Source of the DNA: CAZDXB01 sp964509335
GTDB taxonomy: Bacteria; Bacteroidota; Ignavibacteria; Kapaibacteriales; UBA2268
Length of the DNA stretch: 64,000 nucleotides
Direction: 5' to 3'
Assembly (NCBI GenBank): GCA_964509335.1
Contig: CAZDXB010000012.1
Span: 24,089 to 88,088 of the forward strand
The notes under the pieces: generated by a model
What the model was told of the DNA's origin: nothing
The model's database searches: none
What the model saw: only the letters and a program-made list of their open reading frames with translations
Part shown: positions 37,717-46,567 of the stretch, piece after piece
How positions within the stretch are numbered: the first letter of the stretch is position 1
Layout of the letters: each line of letters opens with the position of its first letter
Translations under genes and position numbers: made by a program

Positions 37717-38829
37717 ATGATAAAGATACCGGAATACGTCGAAAACTTAAAAGCTTACAAAGCCGGCAGCCAGCAAAAGAAACCCGAACTACTGTTCCCT
37801 GATAAAAAACCAATAATGATGGCGTCCAACGAAAATCCATTAGGACCGGCGCCGTTAGCCAAAAAAGCTATGCAAGAAGCGATTGAAAAACAGTCAATAT
37901 ATCCCGACCCCATAGGAAGAGAACTCGTATCGAAAATAGCCGAATACCATAACGTTAGTCCGGAAAAAATCGTCGCCGGGCACGGCTCGGAATCTCTACT
38001 TGCCCACAGCGTCAATTCTTTCGCCGACGTCGGAGACGAAATCTTGACGGCTTCCGGTACTTTTGTCGGAATTTTCGTAATGACTAACAAACTCGGCAGG
38101 AAAATAAAAACCGTTCCGCTTAAAGATTGGGCTTACGACCTCGACGGCATAGCGAATAATATCTCGGACAAAACAAAGATAATCTATCTCGCCAATCCCA
38201 ATAATCCAACGGGAACGATTTTTAATAAAGAACAATTCGACCGCTTGATTTCCAAAACCACCGAAAACGTATTAATAATATTAGACGAAGCTTATACATT
38301 ATACGCTAAGGAACGAGAAGGCTTCTTCGACGGGCTGGAATACGATTTGCCGAATTTTTTAATACTTAGGACGCTGTCGAAAACTCACGGATTAGCCGGC
38401 GCGCGTTTCGGATACGCCGTAGGACCCAAAAACTTAATAGACGTTCTATACAAAGTAAAACTACCATTCGAACCCAGTATGATGGCTCAAAAAGCCGCCA
38501 TCGGCGCGCTTGACGACTGGGATTTTGTTAGAGAAACGCTTAAAGAAAACGAAAAATCCTTGAAAATGATAACGAAAACATTCGAGAAACTTAATATAGA
38601 ATATATAGAGCCGAACGCTAACTTTGTCTTTACAACATTTCCTAAGACTGAGATAGCCGAAGAATTCGCTCAAAAATGCTACGCCAGAAGCGTAATAGTT
38701 CGCCCGCTACCCGCTTTCGGAATACCGAACGGCATTAGAATCAGCTCCGCGAAAGTCTATGACACCAAATACGCTTGCGAAGCTTTTGAAATCGTTTACG
38801 AGGAGTTGAAAAAGAAGTATTCCTTATAA
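37717..38829 (+). CDS. hisC: Histidinol-phosphate aminotransferase
   Basis: This PLP enzyme transfers an amino group to imidazole-acetol phosphate in histidine synthesis. The 370-residue product has MASNENPLGP (substrate-binding segment), ANPNNPTGTIF (the NPNNPTG hallmark), LDEAYTLY with the PLP-contacting Asp and Tyr, and RTLSKTHGLAGARFG with the Schiff-base Lys near residue 221. It lies outside any his cluster, with a promoter of its own. Related aminotransferases of similar build (for aromatic or other phosphate substrates) cannot be fully excluded. Confidence 0.9.
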   Translation: MIKIPEYVENLKAYKAGSQQKKPELLFPDKKPIMMASNENPLGPAPLAKKAMQEAIEKQSIYPDPIGRELVSKIAEYHNVSPEKIVAGHGSESLLAHSVNSFADVGDEILTASGTFVGIFVMTNKLGRKIKTVPLKDWAYDLDGIANNISDKTKIIYLANPNNPTGTIFNKEQFDRLISKTTENVLIILDEAYTLYAKEREGFFDGLEYDLPNFLILRTLSKTHGLAGARFGYAVGPKNLIDVLYKVKLPFEPSMMAQKAAIGALDDWDFVRETLKENEKSLKMITKTFEKLNIEYIEPNANFVFTTFPKTEIAEEFAQKCYARSVIVRPLPAFGIPNGIRISSAKVYDTKYACEAFEIVYEELKKKYSL

Positions 38830-38876
38830 TAAGTATTACTAAATTACTTAATCAATAACGCGAAAGCCGCTTTGGA

Positions 38877-38990
38877 AAGGGCTGTTTCAAATCTCGGATG
38901 TATCGGAATTGGCGCAATATCCAGCGATATGATTCCAAAACAATCGCCGCCTCCGAATTTCCAGTCAGGTTGGGAACGACTCATAGAAAG
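38877..38990 (+). repeat. Dispersed intergenic repeat, copy D (degraded)
   Basis: GGGCTGTTTCAAATCTCG-like text at 38879, ATGTATCGG, GCAATATC and TCCAGTCAGGTTGGGAACGACT line up in order with copies A and B but with many substitutions. The region lies between the convergent hisC and MATE genes. It is probably an old, decaying copy. Confidence 0.6.
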
Positions 38991-38998
38991 TATTCACG

Positions 38999-40345
38999 CT
39001 AAACTTTCGCGTTAATCCACTTCCTTTTTTTCAAAGCTTGAATAGCAATTATTGCGAAGGCTATCTGGCTCGCCAAAATTCCGTACCAAATCCCTCTATG
39101 GTCGAGCGGCGTAGCGTTCGATAGAATATAAGCCAAGGGCGTCTGAATAATAAACAAGACCGCCGCCACCAATTTAAAGCTCCGAAAATAATCGCCGGCT
39201 CCGCTTATAACTCTAATAGATATTATCCCAATTGCGAAGAACACGTACGAAAACGAAATTATCTTCAAATAAACGCTCATCTTATCGATTATATCCTGAT
39301 TGTCGGTGAAAATCCGCGCGAAGTATTCTCCTCCGAAAAACACTACAATCCCCAAAGAAAAAATCAATACGGACAATTGTTTAACCGCCGACTTATGATA
39401 TTGAAAGACGCGCTCGATTTTCTTAGCTCCAAGATTTTGCCCCGTCGTAATTTCAACTGCGGCTCCCACGGCGAATATGGACATAAAGACCAGCAAATCG
39501 ACTCTTAGTCCCAGCATATAAGTCGTTAGCACGTTGGCTCCGAAAAGATTGGTCATCCAAGTCAAAACCATTCTATTGACGCTAACGGCGTTTACTTGCA
39601 GCGAAGCCGGAACGCCTAATCTCAAAATATTATATATTATCCCGAAATCGACTTTAAACTTTTTAAAACTAATTTCGATTTTATGAAATTTAACAAAAAG
39701 AATGAAGTTCGCTATTATCGCGCCTAAAAATTGAGCTAAAGCCGTAGCGAAGCCGGCTCCGAATATGCCCCATTCGGGAAAAGGACCGATTCCAAAAATA
39801 AAAAAGGGAGATATAACGGCGTTAAATAAGTTTGCGGTAATCAGTATAATCATAGGTATTATAGAGTTGCCGGAAGAACGTATCATCGCGTTCACTTGAA
39901 AAATCAGGAAATTGAAAGGCATCCCAAGAGAAATAATAGAAAGATAAATCTGAGCGTATTCGCGAACCAATCCTTTTATATTCAATATATCCAGAGCGAC
40001 GGGAATCATAAAATGAAGAGTAGCCGCAATTAAAAGAGCGAAACTAAACATAAAAACCAACGCCTGAGAGGCGGTTCTGCCGGCTTCTTTGTAAGCTTTT
40101 TCGCCGACTCTTCTAGCTACAATTATCCCCGTTCCGACTCCAAAGCCCATACCGATTCCGAACGCGAAGAAAAGCAATTGCTCGGCGACTCCGACCGCCG
40201 CCATCGCTTCGTCGCCCAGTCTGCTCACGTAATACATATCTACCCAATGGTAAACCATATGTATTAGGAAGCTCGCCGCCAGCGGCAAAGCGAATTTCCT
40301 TAGCGACGAATCTATCGGTCCGTTTATTAAATCGACGTTTTTCAT
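38999..40345 (-). CDS. MATE family efflux transporter
   Basis: The 448-residue product has twelve predicted hydrophobic segments in two similar halves, the usual MATE layout. It opens with GPIDSSLRKFALPLAASFLIH, then VDMYYVSRLGDEAMAAVGVAEQ, both typical of the family. These Na+- or H+-driven antiporters export cationic drugs, metabolites or, in other branches, lipid-linked sugars. The substrate cannot be read here. A short gap separates it from the divergent glycosyltransferase gene. Confidence 0.92.
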   Translation of the reverse strand: MKNVDLINGPIDSSLRKFALPLAASFLIHMVYHWVDMYYVSRLGDEAMAAVGVAEQLLFFAFGIGMGFGVGTGIIVARRVGEKAYKEAGRTASQALVFMFSFALLIAATLHFMIPVALDILNIKGLVREYAQIYLSIISLGMPFNFLIFQVNAMIRSSGNSIIPMIILITANLFNAVISPFFIFGIGPFPEWGIFGAGFATALAQFLGAIIANFILFVKFHKIEISFKKFKVDFGIIYNILRLGVPASLQVNAVSVNRMVLTWMTNLFGANVLTTYMLGLRVDLLVFMSIFAVGAAVEITTGQNLGAKKIERVFQYHKSAVKQLSVLIFSLGIVVFFGGEYFARIFTDNQDIIDKMSVYLKIISFSYVFFAIGIISIRVISGAGDYFRSFKLVAAVLFIIQTPLAYILSNATPLDHRGIWYGILASQIAFAIIAIQALKKRKWINAKV

Positions 40346-40475
40346 TTATTTGTTAAATTCGCATTCGAAATAAGCGTTAATTAACGAATAAATCGCGATT
40401 TTGTTGAAATAAAAATTCAGCGTTATCGTAAAATTGACTGACGAACAAAACTAGATAAGAAAGGCAAAAATATAT

Positions 40476-41594
40476 ATGACAATTATTCTTATAATCGCGC
40501 TTGGAATATTCTTATTTAGAGAAGTATTCACTATAATCGGCTCTTACATTGAAGCAAACAAACCGGCGCAACTAATCGACCCTAAAGATATTCCTTTCGT
40601 CTCTGTCGTGGTCGCCGCTCGAGACGAAGAAGAAAATATCGCGCGATGCTTAAAATCTCTAATCCAGAGCGATTTCCCAAATGATAAATACGAAATAATC
40701 ATTGTGGACGACCGCTCAACGGATAGAACGGCAGAAATTGTCAAATCCTTCCAGAACAAAAGTTCAAATATTAAGCTCAAAACCGTTACCGAAAGCTCCA
40801 GAATAAAAAATCTACAAGGGAAGCCGGGAGCCTTGCAAACCGGAATCAACACGTCCAAAGGAGAAATAATATTAATGACGGACGCCGATTGCGCGGTAAA
40901 TCCCAAATGGATTAGAACGATGGCGTCCATTTACTCGGATTCAAAGCTAGGCTTCGCCGCCGGTTTTACGGCTATGAAAACCAAAGGCTTCTTTGGAATA
41001 ATCCAAGCGACCGAATGGCTATACCTACATACAATGGCTATAGCCGGAATAGCTTTTAACGCTCCGCTAAGTTGCTACGGCAACAACGTCTCGGTAAGAA
41101 AAAAGGATTTTGATAATATAGGCGGGTATTATAGCATCAGCTTTTCGGTAACCGAGGACTTAGCCCTTATGCACTCGATTTTCAAATCCGGCAAAAAAAT
41201 AAGATATCTGTCTCGTCCAAACTCGTCGGTAGAAACTTTACCTTGCGCTACTATTAAAGATTATCTCAATCAACATCATCGATGGACAATTGGAGCGCTC
41301 GATTTGGGCTGGATAGCGGTTCTATTTGTTCTGTCCAGCCTATCCGTATGGTTCGGAATCGTATATTCCCTAATAACGCTTCAACCTATATGGCTAATAG
41401 CGTTCGTAGCGGCGAGATTTATCGGAGATTTTTTGGTAATACTTCCTTCGGCTTTGCGATTAAAGCAATACAAAGCTATAAAATGGGCTATCCCCTCGAT
41501 TTTCTTTTTCGTTCTGATGGAATTGGTCGCCCCGACTCTGCTTTTAAAACGAAACGTGTCTTGGAAAAAGCAAGTATTCAAGCCGAACCGTTAA
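40476..41594 (+). CDS. Membrane-bound family 2 glycosyltransferase
   Basis: The 372-residue product has one N-terminal hydrophobic helix (residues 1-16), a GT-A domain and about three C-terminal helices (about 270-360). SVVVAARDEEENIARCLKSL starts the catalytic domain, VDDRSTDRTAEI and MTDADCAVNP are the acidic motifs, and NQHHRWTIGALDLG is a QxxRW-like motif seen in processive synthases and related polysaccharide glycosyltransferases. It could add sugars to a membrane lipid or polymer. Its stop overlaps that of the TPR gene on the other strand. Confidence 0.88.
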   Translation: MTIILIIALGIFLFREVFTIIGSYIEANKPAQLIDPKDIPFVSVVVAARDEEENIARCLKSLIQSDFPNDKYEIIIVDDRSTDRTAEIVKSFQNKSSNIKLKTVTESSRIKNLQGKPGALQTGINTSKGEIILMTDADCAVNPKWIRTMASIYSDSKLGFAAGFTAMKTKGFFGIIQATEWLYLHTMAIAGIAFNAPLSCYGNNVSVRKKDFDNIGGYYSISFSVTEDLALMHSIFKSGKKIRYLSRPNSSVETLPCATIKDYLNQHHRWTIGALDLGWIAVLFVLSSLSVWFGIVYSLITLQPIWLIAFVAARFIGDFLVILPSALRLKQYKAIKWAIPSIFFFVLMELVAPTLLLKRNVSWKKQVFKPNR

Positions 41595-42892
41595 TAATTT
41601 GTTTCTAACGACTTAATTGATTTCTCGAATATCTTTCTATAATAATCGAAGAAGTATTCGGGAGATTGGAAATAGGCGTAAAATAAAAATCCGTCTTTAA
41701 CTAGAACTATTTCGTATAATCTTATCGGATATAAATTCTCGCTTATTAAGATTTTTTTCTCGGTAAAAAAGCCCTTCAAATCCGCCTTTTCATATTTTCT
41801 TTGGTAAAGTTCTTCGTACTCCTTATAAGATTTTTTTGCGTTTGATTTCGAGCTTTCAAGCCATAAATTTAATATTTCTTTCGCGGAAACCGCTTCATAA
41901 CGGTCGCTGACGGCAGAATCAACGGTCAATTTTATTCCGACGGCGTATCTTTCTTCAAAAGTATGAATCGAATCTTTAGTAACAACCATCTCGGCGCCGT
42001 AGTCGGTAGTATCGTAAAAAACCGTCCAATCTTCTGGGGCTTTGACGGAAATTTGAGCGTCGAAAAATTTATATTCTTTAAAATTGATTCTATTTACGGG
42101 AGTTTTATCGTAAACTCCTATTTCTATCATATTAGCTATAAAATTATCTCTTTCGGCTTTCTCGGGAAGCCCGATTTCCTTGTACGCCAAAGCCCTGTTG
42201 TTAAGCGCTTCAATATCCAGAGAATCTCGCTTTATTACCTCCGAGTAGTCCTCGACGGCTTTTTTGTACTCGCCTAATTTAAAATACGCGTTAGCCCTAT
42301 TATAATAAACTTGCGCCCCGTTAACGCCCATTTCAATCGCTTTTGTATAATCTTCCGCCGCCTCCTTGTGTTTATCTAGTAAATAATAAGAAGCTCCGCG
42401 ACGCAAATAAGTCTCCGGTTTAGCTTTCGACAATTCAATAGCTTTGGAAAAAGCCTCAACCGCTTGTTTTGGCTCTCTTAAAGAAAAATATACGTCGCCT
42501 AAGTTCAGATAAGCTTGGGCGAACGTCGAATCTTTTGAAGCGGCTCTCTGAAAATCTTTAGCGGCTTTTTTGTACTCGCCCATATTGCTATAACATAACC
42601 CTCTGCTATTGTAAGCGTCGGGGAAATTAGGAGCTAACTCAATTAAATCGGCGAAATCCTTTAAAGATTTATCGTATTTACGAAGATATAGATAAGCTGT
42701 CCCTCTGTAATAAAGCGCCATTCTATAATCGGGTCTTATTTCAAGAGCTTTTGTCAGATACTCGACCGCGCCCTCGTAGTTCTTTTTTTCGAAAGCCTTT
42801 TCAGCTTTAGCAAACCAAACTTTCTCTTGCGCTATAGAAACCGTTGAAAATAAAACTATTGAAATCGCGATTATTAATATCTTATTAAGCAT
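41591..42892 (-). CDS. Exported TPR-repeat protein
   Basis: The 433-residue product has a signal peptide (IIAISIVLFSTVSIAQ) and then about seven TPR units (residues ~20-250), each with the pattern A-x3-R/Y-x3-Y-x10-A (ALEIRPDYRMALYYRG, AIELSKAKPETYLRRG). The C-terminal part (about 270-433) is a beta-rich domain (ISVKAPEDWTVFYD) similar in feel to PsbP/DUF1795-type domains. TPRs mediate protein-protein contacts in the periplasm. It is downstream of pdxH by 14 bases, probably on one transcript. Partner unknown. Confidence 0.82.
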   Translation of the reverse strand: MLNKILIIAISIVLFSTVSIAQEKVWFAKAEKAFEKKNYEGAVEYLTKALEIRPDYRMALYYRGTAYLYLRKYDKSLKDFADLIELAPNFPDAYNSRGLCYSNMGEYKKAAKDFQRAASKDSTFAQAYLNLGDVYFSLREPKQAVEAFSKAIELSKAKPETYLRRGASYYLLDKHKEAAEDYTKAIEMGVNGAQVYYNRANAYFKLGEYKKAVEDYSEVIKRDSLDIEALNNRALAYKEIGLPEKAERDNFIANMIEIGVYDKTPVNRINFKEYKFFDAQISVKAPEDWTVFYDTTDYGAEMVVTKDSIHTFEERYAVGIKLTVDSAVSDRYEAVSAKEILNLWLESSKSNAKKSYKEYEELYQRKYEKADLKGFFTEKKILISENLYPIRLYEIVLVKDGFLFYAYFQSPEYFFDYYRKIFEKSIKSLETNY

Positions 42893-42906
42893 AATATTTC
42901 CGATGA

Positions 42907-43551
42907 TTATGGATAAATTCTAAATATAGTCCATTCTCCTTTTTCCTTAACGTATTTAATTCTGTCGTGCAATCTGCTCTTCCTGCCCTGCCAGAACTCG
43001 TAAGAATCTGGTATTAGTCTATATCCGCCCCAAAAAGGCGGCAGAGGAACTTCCTTAGGATACTTCGCCATCAATACGGCGACCTTTCTTATCAACTTAA
43101 ATCTGGAAGGAAGTTTTTCGCTTTGTTTGGAAGCCCAAGCCCCGAGCTTGCTCATATAATCTCTCGTTTTGAAATACTCAGCCGACTCCTCTTCTGAAAT
43201 CTTCTCTACCTTGCCGTCTATTCTAACTTGCCGCTCCAATTTATCCCAAAAATACAACATCGAAGCGTAAGGATTTTCGGCTAAATCTCTGCCTTTTTCG
43301 CTATTATAATTACTGTAAAAAACGTAGCCTCTCTCGTCGTAACTCTTTAAAAGCACAGTCCGAACGGACGGCTTCCCTTGTTTATCCGCCGTAGCCAAAG
43401 CTAAGGAATTCGGATCTAAAAAACCCGCCTTTAAAGCTTCTTCGAACCAAACTTTAAATTGTTTTGACGGCGAAGGGTCGGCGCTCGATTCGTTAAATTT
43501 ATAAGAACCGTATTCTCTACCCAACGCCGCTATCGTCTCTTTAACGTCCAT
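42907..43551 (-). CDS. pdxH: Pyridoxamine 5'-phosphate oxidase
   Basis: PdxH oxidises pyridoxine/pyridoxamine phosphate to PLP with FMN and oxygen. The 214-residue product matches the family length. Motifs include MALATA-like SLALATADKQGKPSVRTVLLK near residue 50, GYVFYSNYNSEKGRDL, and the C-terminal PPFWGGYRLIPDSYEFWQG with RLHDRIKY. The need for oxygen is worth noting beside oxygen-sensitive Kor and activase enzymes in the same genome. It precedes the TPR gene by 14 bases. Confidence 0.95.
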   Translation of the reverse strand: MDVKETIAALGREYGSYKFNESSADPSPSKQFKVWFEEALKAGFLDPNSLALATADKQGKPSVRTVLLKSYDERGYVFYSNYNSEKGRDLAENPYASMLYFWDKLERQVRIDGKVEKISEEESAEYFKTRDYMSKLGAWASKQSEKLPSRFKLIRKVAVLMAKYPKEVPLPPFWGGYRLIPDSYEFWQGRKSRLHDRIKYVKEKGEWTIFRIYP

Positions 43552-43611
43552 CTATCGCTCCGTTAAAATTATATTTATCTTAATAATCCCGCGTTTTTCC
43601 CAACTGTATAC

Positions 43612-43640
43612 CTCCTCCCCAAATTGGAATTTGGAAGGAG
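43612..43640. repeat. Imperfect palindrome of the CTCCTTCC type
   Basis: CTCCTCCCCAAATT faces AATTTGGAAGGAG. It belongs with the palindromes at 49570-49599 and 57225-57254 and lies between pdxH and the CAP-domain gene. Confidence 0.65.
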
Positions 43641-43650
43641 ACTAAGAAAA

Positions 43651-43722
43651 GACGATAATTTTTTGAACCATACTATTAGACTTTGCAATATTGTCAATAC
43701 AATCGAGTTTCAAGACAGCCCC
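43651..43722 (-). repeat. Dispersed intergenic repeat, copy C (half)
   Basis: GACGATAATT, TTTGCAATATTGTCAATACAATCGAG and AAGACAGCCCC match one half of copy A in the same orientation. The half with the ATTCCC palindromes is missing and is replaced by the CTCCTTCC-type palindrome at 43612. A short TCAAGG/CCTTGA palindrome follows at 43723-43738. Confidence 0.75.
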
Positions 43723-43795
43723 TCAAGGTTTACCTTGACGGGAGCTTACGAGACAATCCCTACTTGCTAATTTAGCCGCCATATCCAACCTTGAG

Positions 43796-45961
43796 TTATC
43801 TTATTATAAATATCTTCCCGCTCTCGTAAACTTTAGCGCCGCTCAACTTATAATAATAAACTCCGCTGGGAAGAGCGCCGCCGATATTCTTCAAAATGTA
43901 ATCGCCGGGAGCGGTTTCTCCGTCTATTAACGTTTGAACCTTTTCTCCGGCGGAATTGTAAATAGACAAATCAATATTATCCCAAGCTTCGAGCGTCATA
44001 TGGATATTTGTCGCTTGGTTGGTCGGATTGGGATAAACGCTTACTTGAGCTATCGAAGTATGTTCTTTTTCAACGGAAGAAGCGTCGCCGGTGGCAAAGC
44101 GTCCGTTGCGAGACCAATCGCTTTCTCCGCCGGGACCTATCGACCGAACTCTCCAGAAATATCTAGACAATAAATCCAAAGCCCCCGGAGGAACTCTCAA
44201 AGTATTTTTCCCCGCCACGTTGGTATCGACCATTATAGCCCATTCAGGATATCTAACGTCCTCTGAAATTTGAATGTCGTAAGAACTAGCTCCCGGAATG
44301 TTCTCCCATCTTAAAGTCAACTGAGCGTTTTGGTCTTCGGCGCCTTGCGGAGGCGAAAGCAAGTCCGGCGCCCCCGGCGCCGCCGCCGCAGTCGTGAAGC
44401 TCCAAGCCGACGACCAAGCGCTGTAACCGCTAACGTCGGAAAAAGCGCGAACGCGCCAATAATGTTCCGTCTCAGGAGCTAACGTTCCTTGCTCAATTTC
44501 GCAAGTAGTTCCATCAATGTTTTGCGTGTCAACTACTGTGGAATTAAAATCTTCGCTTTCGGAAATTTGCAAATCGTAACTGTCGGCTTTTTCCGTTGAA
44601 TTCCAATTCAACGTGGGACCTAAAGAAACGTTGGATTCGCCGTCCGCCGGTCCGGCTAGCGTAGGAGAATCCGGCGCGGTGGTAGTGGTAAAACTCCAAA
44701 TCGGCGACCATTCTCCACTGCCCGCGTTATTAGAACCGGCAACGCGCCAATAATAAGTCGTCTTCGGTTCCAAAACGCCGGATACCGTTACTTCTTCTTC
44801 GCTTATCGACAAATTCTCATAAATAATATCGTCCTCGGAAAACTCGCCGGTTTCCGAAATCTGCAAAATATATTCGTCCGCGTTTCCTATAACCGACCAC
44901 TCGAACGTCGCGTTCGGATTCACTTCGGTCGCCTCGTTCGGCGGAGCTTGCAAGCTCGGCGAGTTCGGTTTGGTAATAAATGGGTCTGTTAAAGTAAACT
45001 CGTAACTAAAATCCCTGTTCTGTCCGTTTATGCGAACGTCGTAAACTCTTACTTGGTATGTTTCTTGCTCGTTTAAATTTCTCATTTGCCAAATCAAGCA
45101 ATTCGGAATGCCGTAGCCGCCGTAATCCCAGCCTAAACCAGACTCCGGCGTAAACTCTTCGACGTGTCCGCTTTCATCTTCGACCTCGACTTTTACCTCG
45201 TTCACTACTTCGCCGTCAATCGTTGATTTATATGAAACTACATCGCTATTGTTAGCCCAACGACTACTTCTGTCGCCAATAGCGGTAAACGACATAACCG
45301 ACCAGCCGTGGTCGTAATAGCTGGGCGGATAATCTCCATAGGGAAACGCGACATAATCATTGTCTAGCGAACTAATATTCGCTTCCCTGTCGGCGTCGTA
45401 ATAAAACGCCATTCCGGAAATTGTGTTCGAGCCGTTTATAGGAACGCCGTCCGCTCTTCCGAAAGCTATATATTTCACAAATGGGTCTAAAATCCATCTT
45501 CTATGGCCCAGAACATTAACGCCGCGATCGTTCAACCAAGAAATTACCGACGTTTCGGAAGTCCTAGTTCCGCCGCCGTAAAACAAATTGCTGCTAGTTC
45601 CGCCGTCGTAGCCCGTTTGAGACCAGCAATGCCAGCTCTGCGGCGGCTGGTGATTTTGCTGGCTGAAGCCGTGGTCGGCGAAATTAGCCACGATAATCAA
45701 AGATATTTCCGCCGCCTCGTCGTCGAATTGCGAGTCGTATTCGAACGGCGGCAGGTCGTGCAAGTTCCTGATTCTATTTAATAACGTTAAAACTTTGTCC
45801 TTTTCCGATTGCTTCAAAACTCCGGCTTCGCAACCGGAAATATTAGGAGCTTCTTCGTAATACTGTTCGTATTGACCGTAAGACGCGTACGAAAACGCGA
45901 AAACCGTAGCTAAGAATATTGAAAATATACGAAATAAAGCGTTTCTCTTAATCATCTTCAT
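43796..45961 (-). CDS. CAP-domain protein with fibronectin-like repeats and T9SS sorting domain
   Basis: The 721-residue product has a signal peptide (cleaved near ASYGQ). A CAP/SCP-like domain follows (about 45-190; LLNRIRNLHDLPPFEYDSQF, then NVLGHRRWILDP). After a beta-rich section come three fibronectin-III-like repeats (about 330-625), each with the ITISE-type strand and YYWRV or YFWRV close. Last is a sorting domain (VSVYPNPTNQATNIHM to VYESGKIFIIR). CAP proteins may bind lipids or act in the extracellular space. It is expected to be a surface or released T9SS cargo; the specific target is unknown. Confidence 0.87.
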   Translation of the reverse strand: MKMIKRNALFRIFSIFLATVFAFSYASYGQYEQYYEEAPNISGCEAGVLKQSEKDKVLTLLNRIRNLHDLPPFEYDSQFDDEAAEISLIIVANFADHGFSQQNHQPPQSWHCWSQTGYDGGTSSNLFYGGGTRTSETSVISWLNDRGVNVLGHRRWILDPFVKYIAFGRADGVPINGSNTISGMAFYYDADREANISSLDNDYVAFPYGDYPPSYYDHGWSVMSFTAIGDRSSRWANNSDVVSYKSTIDGEVVNEVKVEVEDESGHVEEFTPESGLGWDYGGYGIPNCLIWQMRNLNEQETYQVRVYDVRINGQNRDFSYEFTLTDPFITKPNSPSLQAPPNEATEVNPNATFEWSVIGNADEYILQISETGEFSEDDIIYENLSISEEEVTVSGVLEPKTTYYWRVAGSNNAGSGEWSPIWSFTTTTAPDSPTLAGPADGESNVSLGPTLNWNSTEKADSYDLQISESEDFNSTVVDTQNIDGTTCEIEQGTLAPETEHYWRVRAFSDVSGYSAWSSAWSFTTAAAAPGAPDLLSPPQGAEDQNAQLTLRWENIPGASSYDIQISEDVRYPEWAIMVDTNVAGKNTLRVPPGALDLLSRYFWRVRSIGPGGESDWSRNGRFATGDASSVEKEHTSIAQVSVYPNPTNQATNIHMTLEAWDNIDLSIYNSAGEKVQTLIDGETAPGDYILKNIGGALPSGVYYYKLSGAKVYESGKIFIIR

Positions 45962-46024
45962 ACCTCGATTTATTTTAACAAAATGAATTTCTTCTTAAAC
46001 AAGATTTTAAATTTACAACTTAAT

Positions 46025-46067
46025 CGCATAAAATAAAAAAGACGAGCTTAATTAAAAACTCGTCTTT
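46025..46067 (-). terminator. Rho-independent terminator after gcvH
   Basis: AAAGACGAG pairs with CTCGTCTTT around a 12-base loop. Read on the minus strand the hairpin is followed by TTTTTTATTTT. It lies about 30 bases past the gcvH stop. Confidence 0.85.
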
Positions 46068-46095
46068 ACAAAATATAAATTGTAAACGCGCTTGA

Positions 46096-46476
46096 CTATT
46101 GCCCGATATGTTTCTTGTAAGCTTCGGCGTCCATTAGTTCATCTAAAGGAGAAGCGTCCTCGACTTCGATTTTAACCATCCAGCCGTCGCCGTAAGGGTC
46201 TTTGTTTACGATTTCCGGCGAATCGTTGATTGACGCGTTAACTTCTTTTACTTTGCCGGTAAGAGGCGCGTAGATATCGGCTACTGTTTTTACCGCTTCT
46301 ATAGTTCCGATAGTATCGCCTTTGGTAACTTCTTCCAAATCTTCGTCGATATCGACGAAGACTATATCGCCGAGTTCGCCTTGAGCGTGGTCGGTTATTC
46401 CTATTACGCCGACATTGCCGTCCATTTTAATCCATTCGTGGTCTTCCGTGTACTTTAAACCTTCTGGAAAATTCAT
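46096..46476 (-). CDS. gcvH: Glycine cleavage system H protein
   Basis: GcvH is the lipoyl-carrying shuttle of the glycine cleavage complex. I prefer the ATG at 46476 (MNFPEGLKYTEDHEW), giving 126 residues as in the family, over a GTG three codons earlier. GGTGAG lies just before that ATG. The lipoyl lysine is Lys63 in IEAVKTVADIYAP. No gcvT or gcvP is nearby, so it may work with distant genes or only as a lipoate donor. A terminator follows directly. Confidence 0.95.
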   Translation of the reverse strand: MNFPEGLKYTEDHEWIKMDGNVGVIGITDHAQGELGDIVFVDIDEDLEEVTKGDTIGTIEAVKTVADIYAPLTGKVKEVNASINDSPEIVNKDPYGDGWMVKIEVEDASPLDELMDAEAYKKHIGQ

Positions 46477-46567
46477 ATTGCTCACCGTATTTTAATTTAT
46501 AAAGAATTCAATTTTAACTCAAACAAATTTATATATTTTTAGATTTATATAAAAAAGAATTTCGCTT

